Below are positions 36,801 to 55,650 of a stretch of DNA of 60,000 bases, in pieces. A model generated the notes under the pieces. That model worked only from the letters and a program-made list of their open reading frames with translations. It did not search any database and was not told where the DNA came from. The stretch lies in the NCBI GenBank assembly GCA_012295275.1, contig CM022667.1:18940910-19000909 (forward strand). The letters run 5' to 3'. The DNA is from Chrysomallon squamiferum (Eukaryota; Mollusca; Gastropoda; Neomphalida; Peltospiridae). The position numbers were made by a program, and so were the translations under genes. The stretch's first letter is position 1; every line of letters starts with the position of its first letter.

Positions 36801-37067
36801 AAAATTTGTTTTTAATAGTTTCTGTTTGTGTTTTTATTTAATTTGTTTTTGTTCATATTTTCATTTTTTTTCTTCTGAAAAATGTTTGGTATTTATCTTC
36901 TTATTTCTTTATCTCTTGTTTTTCTTTAATCAGATTATATACAACACCTGCTTACTTTTATCTTTCAGGCGATGGTTATTTTGGCAGTTTTCTTTGCCGC
37001 TGGCTACTACATAAAACGTCACAAGTGGATTCTCATCAAATCCAGGAGATTTTCATACAAGCGGTGA
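31106..37067 (+). CDS. CYC1: Cytochrome c1, mitochondrial complex III
   Basis: The heme-bearing subunit that passes electrons from the Rieske protein to cytochrome c, anchored in the mitochondrial inner membrane. Exons are 31106-31177, 32273-32317, 33074-33222, 33971-34097, 34724-34894, 35360-35507, 36326-36426 and 36969-37067. All phases agree, giving 303 residues (human 325). The start [19 protein letters not shown] fits a mitochondrial presequence. [14 protein letters not shown] opens the mature domain. CAACH at 34005-34019 is the covalent heme site, [17 protein letters not shown] and [17 protein letters not shown] follow, and [10 protein letters not shown] carries the axial Met. [13 protein letters not shown] leads to the C-terminal membrane helix and IKRHKW. 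Nothing looks degraded. Poly(A) candidates lie at 37128 and 37696. Confidence 0.96.
34005..34019 (+). other. CYC1: CXXCH covalent heme c attachment site
   Basis: Codons TGT GCA GCA TGT CAC encode CAACH. The two Cys form thioethers to heme c and the His is an axial ligand. Vertebrate cytochrome c1 has CASCH at this place. Confidence 0.93.
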
Positions 37068-37612
37068 AACTGAAGGATTTTACATTAGGAGAAAGCTTTT
37101 CTTAAATCTGACTGTTTTAAATACAGTAATAAACAGTAGCATTGACACAATGCCAGTCTTACTAGAAGATTTAATGTTTGTGAAAATTAAAACAGTGTAA
37201 TTTGTGAAAGAATTGTAGTATTTTTATACTTTGACTGTATTCTTCTTTTGGGGTATTTTGGGGTTATTTGTTTCCAGGGGATTTTCTCTTTTTTTTTTTT
37301 TTTTTTTATATATTTTAATTTTCAAATGTACATTATCAGGATATATTTAACAAGTGACTTAAAAAAGAAAAGATATTATTTTTCATTTTGTTGATCTGAG
37401 GTCTGACTTGCTGGCTCTTACATTTTTTTTCTGAACAAGTCTCCCTCTAACAGTACTGACAGACATACAGACAGATGGACATTTTGTATAATATTCACAT
37501 TTAGATCATGACTAAATTTGTTATTAGTATGAAAGTGTAGGTAAATGTTTTAGAAGTAAAGTTGAAGTTTTCTGTAATCTGACTGTTTATGCTATATGTA
37601 TAAGTTTTAAAT

Positions 37613-37657
<45 letters not shown>

Positions 37658-39529
37658 TTAGAACCACGTCAGATTACAGCAAACTTAACTTTGCTAATAA
37701 AAGTTTTCAGATAAAAATTTATTTTTAATACATATAACTTTGCAACATGCAATATTTTTGGTGTCGTATTTATTAGTACATCTTTAAGGCTTTATTCTTT
37801 GATATTGAAGAAAATTATTTGGTAGTTAACAATTGATAATATAAAATCAGAATTTATATACATGATCAGGTAGGAATTGTTATTTGTACAAGTTTTAAAA
37901 TCATACTGCAAACCTGCTGTACAGTTAATCTATCACTTGACTTTTGACTCAGTGTTTTATTGTTATACCTCTTACTAACATTATTTTATTATTAATTTAT
38001 GAACATTTTTATTCTGTCTAGTTGGACTGGCATCATTGTGCCATGCTTTTTTCATGATTAATTTCGGACCAAGTCAGAACAACTCTGTAAATTTTTTGAC
38101 TGTTCTGTTCTTGGCTAACAGATTAAAAAGGAAAAAAAGTTGTGTGATAAATAAAATAAGTATAATAGTGAATCAGAAATAAAGGTTTGATCGAGACTGA
38201 AACCAGCTATTTTTTATTTTATTTTTTTCATTATTCCAAAAATACTGAAGTGATAATACTATTTGTATTCGTAAGTTTTCTTCCTAGCTTTTTATAATTT
38301 GCCAAATGATATGCACTTTTTATTTTTATTTATTAAACAAAATTTTTTTTATGGAAAATATAAAAGAAAGAAAAAAGGTAAGATTCTTTTTCTCATATGA
38401 TGTGCTGTGCTGAGGTGATTTGAACCTGATTTTGCTTGTATCATGTTTTACATGGATCGTAAGAAAGAAAAATATTCCAGACAAACCAATTGTTATGTTT
38501 TTATTTTTTATTTTTATACATATCAATAGTTCAGTTTATCTATATAAAATAGCAGGAATCCAGTTTGTTTAATAAATAAACCTAAAATTTTATATAAACT
38601 TTTTTCATAAATATACATAACAAACACATTTGTTGATTAATATTTTATTCTTTCTGATATTTTCTTACACTTAACATTGAAAATGATTTTGCTTGCATCA
38701 TGCATCATAAAAAATACATCATATTGTAAAGGTTTAAATGTATAACAAATTTAAAGAGGATTATATATGATAAAAAAAAAGAAGGAAAAACCCTCAATAA
38801 AATAAAATAAGAGTTTTAAGCAGTTTACTAGTAAACTTGTAAGAATACGTATGTTATTGTTCCTTATCCAGTTTCATGAATCTTGCACAGATATTCCATG
38901 GATTTGTCTACACTTGGATTATTTTTGACAGAGAATAATTCATGATGCTAGTAATGATATTTTTTCTTTTTTTCTTTTAGTTTTGTGAATTTTTTTTTTT
39001 TAGTTTTTGCTTGCATATTAATAATAATACTTAAATTGCCATCTACAACATAATTACTGTTAAAATAATAAGTTATATGAATACAAATTCTTTAAATCTG
39101 ACTTTACAATCAGTATTAATCTTCTTTTTTTTTTTAATATTATTATTATTATTAAATATAATATGTATTTTCAGATAAAACAGTAGATAACCTGCATCAC
39201 ATGCAAAACATCAAAGTAAATATTCAAATTTAAAAGTTATTGTAATTTAAAAATAAAAAATGTATAACAAATAATATAAGTAACTTGATTTCTTCTTTTT
39301 CTTTTTCTTTTTTTTTTTTTAAATCAGAAGAAAAGTTTATGAAAATATGCAATTATTCAGCGCATTAAACTGAAATGCAGGCCAAAAGCAAACTAATGTT
39401 GAAGTGAAACTGGAACCGATTAAAACACGCAACAGAGAGATCACAAGTTACCTCCCCTGAAATCGCATCAATTTTCTTGAACACAAAATATAATTAGTTT
39501 TTAACATCAAGATTTCAAAAAAAAAACAA

Positions 39530-39574
<45 letters not shown>

Positions 39575-39953
39575 TAAATAAAAATAAAAAGATTATTAAT
39601 ACCTTTAACTATTCATTCTATTATTTTGAAGTTAAGTGTCTTAACATACGTTGGTGCTTCGTATTTTCCTCCACAACGCATTCCCATCCACCTGCTTAGT
39701 GAGAATGTAAATGGATGTCGAAGTTAATTTCTTAGCACTGAGTGATTGTCGTTTAACACGTCTCGCGTTTTCGCTGTAGTAACATCAGAATAATCACCGT
39801 ATTCGTGGGAAAGCGCAGAAATTGTTCCTTTTTAGAAATACTTGATCGCGAAAAGATAATATTGAGTTCAAAAATTTGTTTTCTAAGGTTCAGATACCAA
39901 ATTTTGTTCGATTTAAACCATCGTTTTGAAAGGAAATCCATGCACTTTCAGAT
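37068..39953. other. CYC1 3' UTR and AT-rich spacer, no gene seen
   Basis: Poly(A) candidates for CYC1 are at 37128-37133 and 37696-37701. Beyond them I see only AT-rich sequence, T-runs, an (AAT)n array at 39531-39585 and a diverged copy of the dispersed TCTCCC motif (39445-39460). Confidence 0.55.
37617..37655. repeat. Uninterrupted A39 run after CYC1
   Basis: Thirty-nine consecutive A bases lie 550 bases after the CYC1 stop, followed by GGTTAGAACC. No AATAAA stands at the usual distance before it and I see no flanking duplication, so it is not clearly a retroposon tail. Confidence 0.85.
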
Positions 39954-40181
39954 GAGACTACCAGTGGCGTGCAGAGGGAGAAACTGAAGGTCGGTGGACC
40001 CGGGCATCCAATCAGAGAAAAGAACAATAAATTTGGTCGATTTATATTTAAATCGAATAAAATGTTTGATCTGTGTTTACATATTCAAAATATCTTCCTT
40101 TCTCATAATATTTCTCAGTACCAGGCCTTATACTTGAGTCTTTGGGACATAACCAGACTTCTGCACGTCACTGGAGACTAC
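39954..40181. mobile_element. Non-autonomous hAT-like MITE with 8-bp duplication
   Basis: The element spans 39962-40173 (212 bases). Its ends are CAGTGGCGTGCAG (39962-39974) and CTGCACGTCACTG (40161-40173), inverted repeats matching at 12 of 13 positions. The octamer GAGACTAC stands immediately outside both ends (39954-39961 and 40174-40181), a perfect 8-bp target-site duplication. Eight-base duplications with ends starting CAGTG are the signature of the hAT superfamily. The interior is too short for a transposase and has no convincing coding frame, so it would move with an enzyme supplied elsewhere. The perfect duplication suggests a fairly recent insertion. Confidence 0.88.
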
Positions 40182-42674
<2,493 letters not shown>

Positions 42675-43146
42675 ATGGCTTGTTATACGTCTTTACTCTT
42701 TGTCTGCGTAATTATGCTCTGCAGCTCTGGAAGTTTTCAGGACAGAACGTTCCGTGCGAGTATTACGTTCCGGGACAGGCGTCTTTTGTCCGGAATTATA
42801 ATATCCGTTAAAACTTCGACTTTGATTCAGTGTGTTAGATTGTGTACCCTGTATCCCGAATGCAAATCTTTTAATTTAGGTCCGGGTAGGACGTGTGAAT
42901 TGCTGGATACTTTCTACTGTGAATCTCCATACGCCATCCTCGAACAAGATGGATACGTTTACTTTGACGTTGATGAAGATGTGGCTGATGGGGTAAGACT
43001 TTTTATTATTGGTCTTATGGAGAAACGCTTGGAGGCACAAATATAGAGAAGGCTTAAATATTAAAATTCGAAGTTTTATTATGTTTCAGAATGCATTAGG
43101 TTATTTGTCTACATATTTTATTTATGTGTGCATGGTGTGTTAATTT

Positions 43147-43236
<90 letters not shown>

Positions 43237-44511
43237 CGAATTCGTATTTTCCTCCTCTAATTAAAAAACAAATGACTATTTGTGTTTCTTTTTAGGCAAT
43301 ACAAGAGGTATTATCATCTGCTGCATGTACTCAGGATCACAGATGTTCTGTAAAATGTGGTATGTTTATTAGTAATAACATATAACTGATTATCACATAT
43401 ATAATTATTTTATTTATATGCTCGTTTGTTTATTTACATAATAAATGTAATAATGATATAATCATGCAATTATAATAATAATAATTTCTGAAAAAAAGGA
43501 AAATTCGTCATATTTAGTTTTACATTTTATAAATTATAATAGAATGTACCTGAATTTCTTCAACTAGTACCAGTAACTAAGTATTCATTCTTCTTATCAT
43601 CATAATAATTAATAATATTATTATTAACAGCCTCGCTAACTCAGAATATCGGACGACTGTGTGACAATGATTCCGACTGTAATCCAGAAGCAGAATGTAG
43701 AGATGGACTGTGTCTCTGTCCTATCGGCTTCGCCTACGAACGTACAACCGATTCGTGCGTTTCCGGTAAGGCTCGTATTTTATCGAATACAGTTTATTAA
43801 ATATTTGTGTATTCATAGCCGTTACAACATTGATGCCAATGAGGATTTTTTATTTATTTATTCATTTATTTATTTTTGTACAAAGATTAAAAACAACACA
43901 AAATACAAATCTTTATTCCGATAGAAACGATATCCACTGAATGAATTCGTTTATGTTTACGGTTACCGTCTGATTCTACCGACATTGTTGCGATGAAAGA
44001 CTTATTTCAAAGACATCAGTTTTTGCCTCATTTCAAAAAACGAGGCTTGTTACGGCCATGTTTTTCTGTTTTGATAAAAAATTTTTACACCCCAGCACAA
44101 TTATATTATTAACTTTCTAGAACAATTGTGCAAGGAACTTTTAACTGAATTTTAAAACTGAAATTATGTGTAATTTCACATGAATGACTGCACTTCTAAA
44201 AAAATTCTTTTTATTATTATTTCCACACACTAGCTCTGTTTCAATATTCTTTTTCAGACTGTGATACCTACGGTAATTCGTTTTCTTACAAAACCAATTG
44301 GTCATTGGCGGGATTCAATGACTTTATATATGAAGATGTTGAAGCACTGTCTCTTTGCTTGGAATACTGTCAGAAAATAGACACATGTCGCAGTGTGGAG
44401 TACAGCCAGACGGACAGATTGTGTTACGGCAGTCTCAGCACGTGCCACGACCAACCATCAATGTGCGGCAGAAATCCCTATTTCACACACTATACCAGAA
44501 ACTGCGCTTGA
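42675..44511 (+). CDS. Secreted PAN/Apple - Cys-rich - PAN protein
   Basis: I recognise the domains but not a named orthologue. Exons are 42675-42992, 43296-43359, 43631-43765 and 44258-44511. Phases agree and the product has 256 residues. A signal peptide is clear (CYTSLLFVCVIMLCSSG). Exon 1 carries a PAN/Apple-like module (STLIQCVRLCTLYPECKSFN, then a TCELLD turn). Exons 2 and 3 give a short Cys-rich segment and an EB/EGF-like module (RLCDNDSDCNPEAECRDGLC, then LCPIGFAYE). Exon 4 is a second PAN-like module (SLCLEYCQKIDTCRSVEYS) ending HYTRNCA. PAN domains bind proteins or sugars, so a secreted adhesion, lectin-like or matrix role is possible but inferred. Each module has its own exon, which fits exon shuffling. 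An AATAAA lies at 44658-44663. Confidence 0.8.
43151..43233. repeat. (CT)n, 83 bases, before an exon
   Basis: An uninterrupted CT array lies in intron 1 of the PAN gene and ends about 60 bases before the acceptor of the exon at 43296, pyrimidine strand on the sense side. Confidence 0.95.
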
Positions 44512-49394
<4,883 letters not shown>

Positions 49395-49550
49395 CTATTC
49401 ATTTTTCTGATGTAGTGCTTCTGGCGGTATACTCTTTGCATCTTCAACTGAAAAACAAGTTTTTAAATATTTCAAATTCTACCCAAATAACACTGAATAT
49501 TTTTGGGGATTATTTCTGAAGTAAAGAACAAAAACTATGAAATCTTGGAT

Positions 49551-49587
<37 letters not shown>

Positions 49588-52111
49588 TTTTAAAAAGAAC
49601 AATAATTATAATAAATTAAAATATCAGTGATCATGAGTTATCTCCCCTGACAGATTCACACTTTAACATGTTAATCATTAATATATTAATGATGCATATT
49701 TTATTATTATGTATGTTCATAATGATTACAAGAAAGAGAAAACCTGCTATAGTAACTTCTTTAATGTTTGTCAATCAATAACCAGTGATTTATCATAGTA
49801 AATTTTTACATCAGCCAAGAGGGCAGAATGGAAAAAAAAACACAAAAATCAAACTGATGATGTCACCTTAGTAACATCTGTTAGATTTGCTTTGAAATTA
49901 TTTCAGCAACCAAATAAAAGGTCCTGATGCCAATAAAATGACTAATCATCCATATTTGAGTGAGAATTTCAAATATAGTTTGTTAATTGAATTCTTTTTT
50001 TAAAAAGAAAATAAATGTTTTAGAAATACGGTCTGGAAGGTTTTAATCTATGCATTTATATAAAACAAAAATAGAAAAAATTACAGTTTTTGAAACCAAC
50101 TGATAACAATATCATAAGGTAAAAAAACAAAAAAAATGCAATAAAACATTCAGACTATCTGAAATATTTCCAGTTCTAGCCAGTGATCTTAATTTTGTTT
50201 ATCTAAGGCAGATTAACTCTTTATAGTCCTCTGTGCAAATCTCTTTTTCATTAATATAAAAAATAAAATCAGACATTAACACACTGTTATTCATTCAGAC
50301 TGACACCTACATCCATGAATGATAACAGTAAATTCATTTGAAACAGAAAACCTTTGGCAACTACCTGTAACAATATGCAAATAAAAAAAAGTTTAAAAAC
50401 CCTGTATATTTCTGCATCAGTTATGTGTTTTGAAAGAATGACTGTTGTGAACAACAATGACTGTTATGTACCTTTATCATAATCAAGATCTTCATCATCT
50501 TCATCTTCTGGCAGCTCATCTATAGGTTCCATGTAACACAGACTGTAACACACGACACTGATAATCACAGTGGGCAGACCAAACATCAGTAAGAACAGCC
50601 AGCGAGAGGCCTGCCAAATACCCTGAAAAAACCAGAAATAAACCTGATTAAAAAAACAAATATTTTAAAATTATTTTAAAACATGTTGTTAAATACTAAT
50701 GTATATTTTTTTGCAGATAACTCAAAATTTTAATAAATATTATTAAGGAACCATTATACCATTATTTTTTTGTAAATATTAAAGGACCATTATGTTATTA
50801 TTTTTGTAACTATTATTAAGTGACCGTTGTAATCTTAATTTTTAGAGATATTATTTAGGAACGATTATTTTTATGGATAAAGAGAAATAAACAAAACATT
50901 AAGGAAAGTTGATATACAAATTACAGAATCATTCCAAGTACAAAAACAGATTTAAAGATAACAACAAAACACTACACCTTAGAGAGTCACATCTATCAAC
51001 AAGGCATCTAAATCAGTGAATGTGAGCTTTTAAAATTACCTTTTCCAATTATAATGCGTTTTAACAGTGAATGTGAGATTTTAAAATTACCTTTTCCAAT
51101 TATAATGCATTTTAAAAAGTAATAACTATTAAATTTACAAAATTAATGTGACATAACATCTGAAAAGAGAAGTGAACTGTTACCACTACAGTTGAGATAA
51201 GATCGTAGAATAGTCTCTTCAGTTTCTGTATAAAGCCTGTTCCTCCAAATCCCTACAAATATAAAATAATAGTAGTAGTAGTAGTAGTAGTAGTCACTAT
51301 ATTACTAGTAATAGTAAAGTAACAGTTGTTGTTATAACAGAAGTAGTAGTAGTAGTAGTAATGACAGTATTAATAGTTACTGTAATAGTAGCAGTAGCAG
51401 TAGTAATAATAGTAACAGTAATAACAGTAGCAGCAGCAGTAGTAGTAGTAGTAGTAGTAATTTAGCTGAAGTAATAGCAGTAGCAGCAGAAAAGTGGAAA
51501 AAGAGAAATAAAATTTTAAAAAAGTGAAACTTCTTACTCTTTCTTTACACACATACACACGTGTGCATGCTCGCACACCACATATACACACATATTCAAA
51601 ACATATACACACACAGAAATATGCAATCATACACCCAAACATATGTAATTTAGATATAAAAATCTTATTAAAGTTTATACTTATAATACAAAATCATATA
51701 TTATTTAATATGCATTTTTGCATTTTTAAATACTGATCAACAATTTTTCAAATTTGAATTTACTTCAATTTTTTCATCCTGAATATCAAGTAGGAAAGCT
51801 TTGAGTGAGTCTACTGTGAGTTCTGCGACGTCACTTTGAGGCATGTAGACTTTGTGAGTTTCTGGGTGAAGGACTATGAGCGCAGGGGAGGACAGAAACG
51901 ACATCGAGATACTGTTCACTGTCTCCACGTCTGGCATCCATAGAAACTGAAACCTGAAACAGAGAGAAAACAAACAGAAATAATACCAAATAGATGTTTA
52001 TCATTCTCTTATCAAGCTTAAATGATAGTTATATGTGTAATTAAGCACAACCATATGTGCAGAAACACACACACACATCCATGTGTGTGTGTGAGTGTGT
52101 GTGTGCATGTG

Positions 52112-52165
<54 letters not shown>

Positions 52166-52678
52166 GTAATATTAAGGAACATATATTCTCAGATGTACTC
52201 ACAAATGGAAACACAAAAGTACCCAGATAGTTAAAAGTACATAAATGTAGATAAATAATATTATACAAAGAACTCCAAAACATGATATTAATATCATAGC
52301 ATAAAAAATAAACAAATAAACAACTGAAATGAATAATAAAAACAAAGAATAAAAACAGTAACAATAATAATAAAAACAGTAGGAATAATAACAACAAAAG
52401 TTAATTTGGTCAATGTACTCAATAACAACAGTAGCAATAAAAATAATAAAAAAAAATAATTTTCTGAATGTACTGAACAGCTTCTAGGTGTGAAAATAAC
52501 TAATTACTTCATGTGTTTATTCTTTTCTTTCCTTTGCTGCTAAATTATGGGTGTTGATGGAGAAAGGTAGATAATTGTGAATTGCATGTGAGTGGTGACT
52601 GAAAAGCAAGGAAAGATAACTCACCTATCAAACTGATCTCTGTGTTTCTTGGCAACGTCTTCTACCACTTGTTTCACT
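49395..52678 (-). CDS. TMX3: Thioredoxin-related transmembrane protein 3, 3' half
   Basis: An ER type I membrane thiol oxidoreductase of the PDI family. Five exons are seen in transcript order: 52678-52625, 51953-51764, 51252-51184, 50622-50472 and 49447-49395. Phases agree. They encode VKQVVEDVAKKHRDQF, then FQFLWMPDVETVNSISM and SSPALIVLHPETHKVY (end of the thioredoxin-like lumenal part), GFIQKLKRLFYDL, a membrane helix (WLFLLMFGLPTVIISVVCYS), and a very acidic cytosolic tail (ELPEDEDDEDLDYDK). The end is LHQKNE. Order and motifs match vertebrate TMX3. The catalytic CGHC domain is not found up to 60000, so the 5' half probably lies beyond the window behind an intron of at least 7.3 kb. The tail ends HQKNE, not the classic KKXX retrieval signal. 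Confidence 0.85.
50742..50876. repeat. Degenerate repeat, about 45-bp unit, TMX3 intron
   Basis: Four diverged blocks, each like AAGGAACCATTAT followed by T-rich sequence with GTAA (near 50742, 50784, 50818 and 50855). It lies in the intron upstream of the transmembrane exon. Confidence 0.55.
51014..51115. repeat. Tandem duplication of 51 bp
   Basis: Bases 51014-51064 and 51065-51115 differ at only two positions. Both begin CAGTGAATGTGAG. It lies in a TMX3 intron, 69 bases downstream (in transcript terms) of the exon at 51184-51252. Confidence 0.9.
51267..51489. repeat. Trinucleotide-rich block (TAG/CAG/AAT)
   Basis: On the + strand this is TAG, CAG and AAT triplets; on the TMX3 sense strand it reads CTA/CTG/ATT. 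It ends about 14 bases before the acceptor of the exon starting at 51252. Confidence 0.85.
52065..52162. repeat. (AC)n-(GT)n inverted pair plus long (GT)n
   Basis: A short AC run is followed by CATCCATG and GT repeats, which can pair as a hairpin, then a near-pure GT array to 52162. It lies in a TMX3 intron. Confidence 0.85.
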
Positions 52679-52736
52679 CTGAAAGACAAACCAGGCAGTC
52701 AGAGTAACAGTGTGTAAGTGAATTTCATACAGAACT

Positions 52737-52738
<2 letters not shown>

Positions 52739-52810
<72 letters not shown>

Positions 52811-52878
52811 AATAAATAAATAAATATAAAAATAAAAATAATAATAATAATAATAATAAATAAATAAATAAATAAATA
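52739..52878. repeat. (AAT)n/(AAAT)n array
   Basis: Pure AAT to about 52802, then AAAT and AAT blocks. It starts about 60 bases upstream (TMX3 sense) of the exon beginning at 52678. Confidence 0.9.
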
Positions 52879-53122
52879 TAAAAATAAAATTATAAATAAA
52901 TAATTACAATAAAAAAATAATAAGTATCATGTTAATAATAAATTATAATATAGCTTTTTCAGTTTTCAAGTATCTTCTTTTTTTTTCTTTTTTTTTTATA
53001 GAAATAAACTTTTGAAACTGCCAGCAAAAAGCAAAATAATTGGAAACATGTCCATTTTCATCTACGCAGTATGTGTGTGTGTGTAGATGGGGATATGTGT
53101 ACATGTGTGTTTGTGTGCGTGC

Positions 53123-53177
<55 letters not shown>

Positions 53178-53566
53178 TGAGTGCGTGCACGTGCATGCAT
53201 GCCAATTTGGTAATTTGGTAAGAATTGTTTATTTTGACTTGGCATTCCTTCACAACAGAAATTTGAAAAATTCTAGTTCATTATTGCATCATCCAGAGAT
53301 TTTTTTTTGATGATGTAGCACACTTTTGCATTCACAGAACAACATAAAAAAAAAGTTTAGCATTCCATTAGCATGTGAAAACAATGTGAAACAGCAGGAT
53401 CAATCTACTCAATGGAAAAGTAGCCACACATTCTTTTTCTTATTATTGTACAAGAAATACCCTATTGTTTGATACCAGAACAAAGTTAATACTATAATGT
53501 CAAAAAAACAAAATTAAAATTAAAAAAAATAATTAAAAAAAAATTAAAAAAAAAATAATAATAATA

Positions 53567-53630
<64 letters not shown>

Positions 53631-55493
53631 TTACAGCACAGAAAAACGCAGCATAGTATAAAATACAATAATATATATTGCTACTGTCGGGCCTGTTTAT
53701 ATCAGTTTTGCACATTCTAAACACCTGAGTTTGTACAGAACAGTTAGCTTTGTGTCTAGTCTCTCATTATCTCAGATTTTATTTAATTATTCCAGTTAAC
53801 TAAATCTGATATCAGTTTCCACGCACACAAGCGACATTCTGTTTACCCTGTCTGTCTGAACTCGTAACTACCGCAATCACTAATCACTCACTGAAACGTT
53901 TTTTAATCACTCTTCGGCAATCTTCCTAACACGTGCAATTATTTATTAGATAAAATTTAATTCCTAAAGTTAATTAATTTACTGATGTAGGTAATTTATT
54001 TTAATTTAATTAAATAAATGACAGATGTAAAACATCTCTTTTTTATTTTATTCTACGTTGTTTTTGTTTTTTTACCGTACAAGGCAGTAAGCAAAGAGAA
54101 AATTTATGAACTGAATATGTTAATTGTGGATTAACAATTAGATACTAACAGACATACACACATACACACACATATACACAAGTACATATTTTAATGTTTT
54201 GTTATTTTTAAACTAAACAAAGATTAAAGCCAAAGTTTAGTTGTATAATAAAATTAATATCAATTATGATGATGATGATGATGCTGGTGATGATGAAAAA
54301 GAAAGAAGAAGACAAAAAAGAAAAGGAAAAAGAAGAAAGAATTAAACAACAATTTTAAAAATGGATAAAACACAAAGGAAAATATTTTGCACAGTAGACA
54401 TTTCTCATGTCCCAAAGTGTTGCATCATCCACTGATACAAACAACAAACAGAAACTACAAACCAGAAAGAAACATGTAGATACTTATCTTACCCACTTAA
54501 ACTATTGTAAATCACTGTGCTTAACTTAAATAAAACCACTGAATAGCAGTTTTATGAAAAAGAAGAAAACAATTACAATATAAAGTGTGTCTTATATACA
54601 TTATATCCACATAGCTACCAGATGATTTACCTGATTTTCACAAAAGCAGAATTAATAGAAAACTGGCTTTAGAAATATATTAACATTTTTGTTAAATACT
54701 TTGTTTTTCATTACTTTTCATTGTTGAGCCTTGGACAAGAAAACATTACATTTTGGGTCATATCAGTCCCAAATTTGATAGATAAATGGTGTGATATCTC
54801 AACTAGTAAATATGTCATGACTATAAGTCTGTATGTTGAATATTTTCAATGAAATAACAAACAATAAACTGATTTAAAAATGATTTAAATTTTTAAAATA
54901 CTTTTATCAAATGTTTTCATTAAGGACTGATCATTCTTGAAATTTAATATCATGAAACATTAGTGTTCTGAAGGTAATCATTAAATTAAACAAATTTGAT
55001 GTCATCATCATCTGCTGTTTAAATTTCCTTACAAATATTCTGTTCAGAAATTCATTTCAGTTTGCATTTCAATCTAAAAACTTAAAAATTCTTTTTATGT
55101 GCCCAGCAGTCTTCTATTTCCAGTAATTAAATATTCTTACAAATATCCCACTCAAACTTTCAACTCCTTTTCAAGTTATTTATTACTTTGATGTGTCACT
55201 CAACACTTGACTTAAGTTACAGTTAACAATTAAGGGTTTCTGCTAGAGATATGAAGTACAGAACCCTAAATTACACCAGAGGATACCAGTTCAGGTTGTT
55301 TCCTAATTATAGTCTTTGTGGATGTCTGTGCATTACATTACATACCATCAAAAACAGAGAGCCGTCTTGGTCCCTACAAATTGAATTTATGTTGTTTAAA
55401 GATTGATAATCACAAATATTTACTTCTCAGTCTTGTTTAATTTACTCTGGTAATTATTTATGTATTAATTAATGTCAGATATAATGTTTTCAG

Positions 55494-55523
55494 AGACAGA
55501 GAGAGAGAGAGAGACAGAGATGT

Positions 55524-55600
<77 letters not shown>

Positions 55601-55601
55601 T

Positions 55602-55640
<39 letters not shown>

Positions 55641-55650
55641 TACTGAGAGA
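55494..55650. repeat. (GA)n array punctuated by ATGTACTG
   Basis: GA runs are interrupted four times by the octamer ATGTACTG (near 55519, 55598, 55638 and 55650), the last two only 12 bases apart. This is a simple higher-order repeat. Confidence 0.9.

Noticed and set aside
37617-37655. A39 run as the tail of a retroposon or processed pseudogene
   Set aside because: The sequence before it shows no gene similarity or poly(A) signal at the right distance, and no target duplication flanks it.
55346-55373. 28-base minus-strand candidate TMX3 exon (DQDGSLFLM)
   Set aside because: It is flanked by AG and GT and vaguely resembles the family, but its phase does not fit the next exon at 52678, and exons that should lie on either side are missing.
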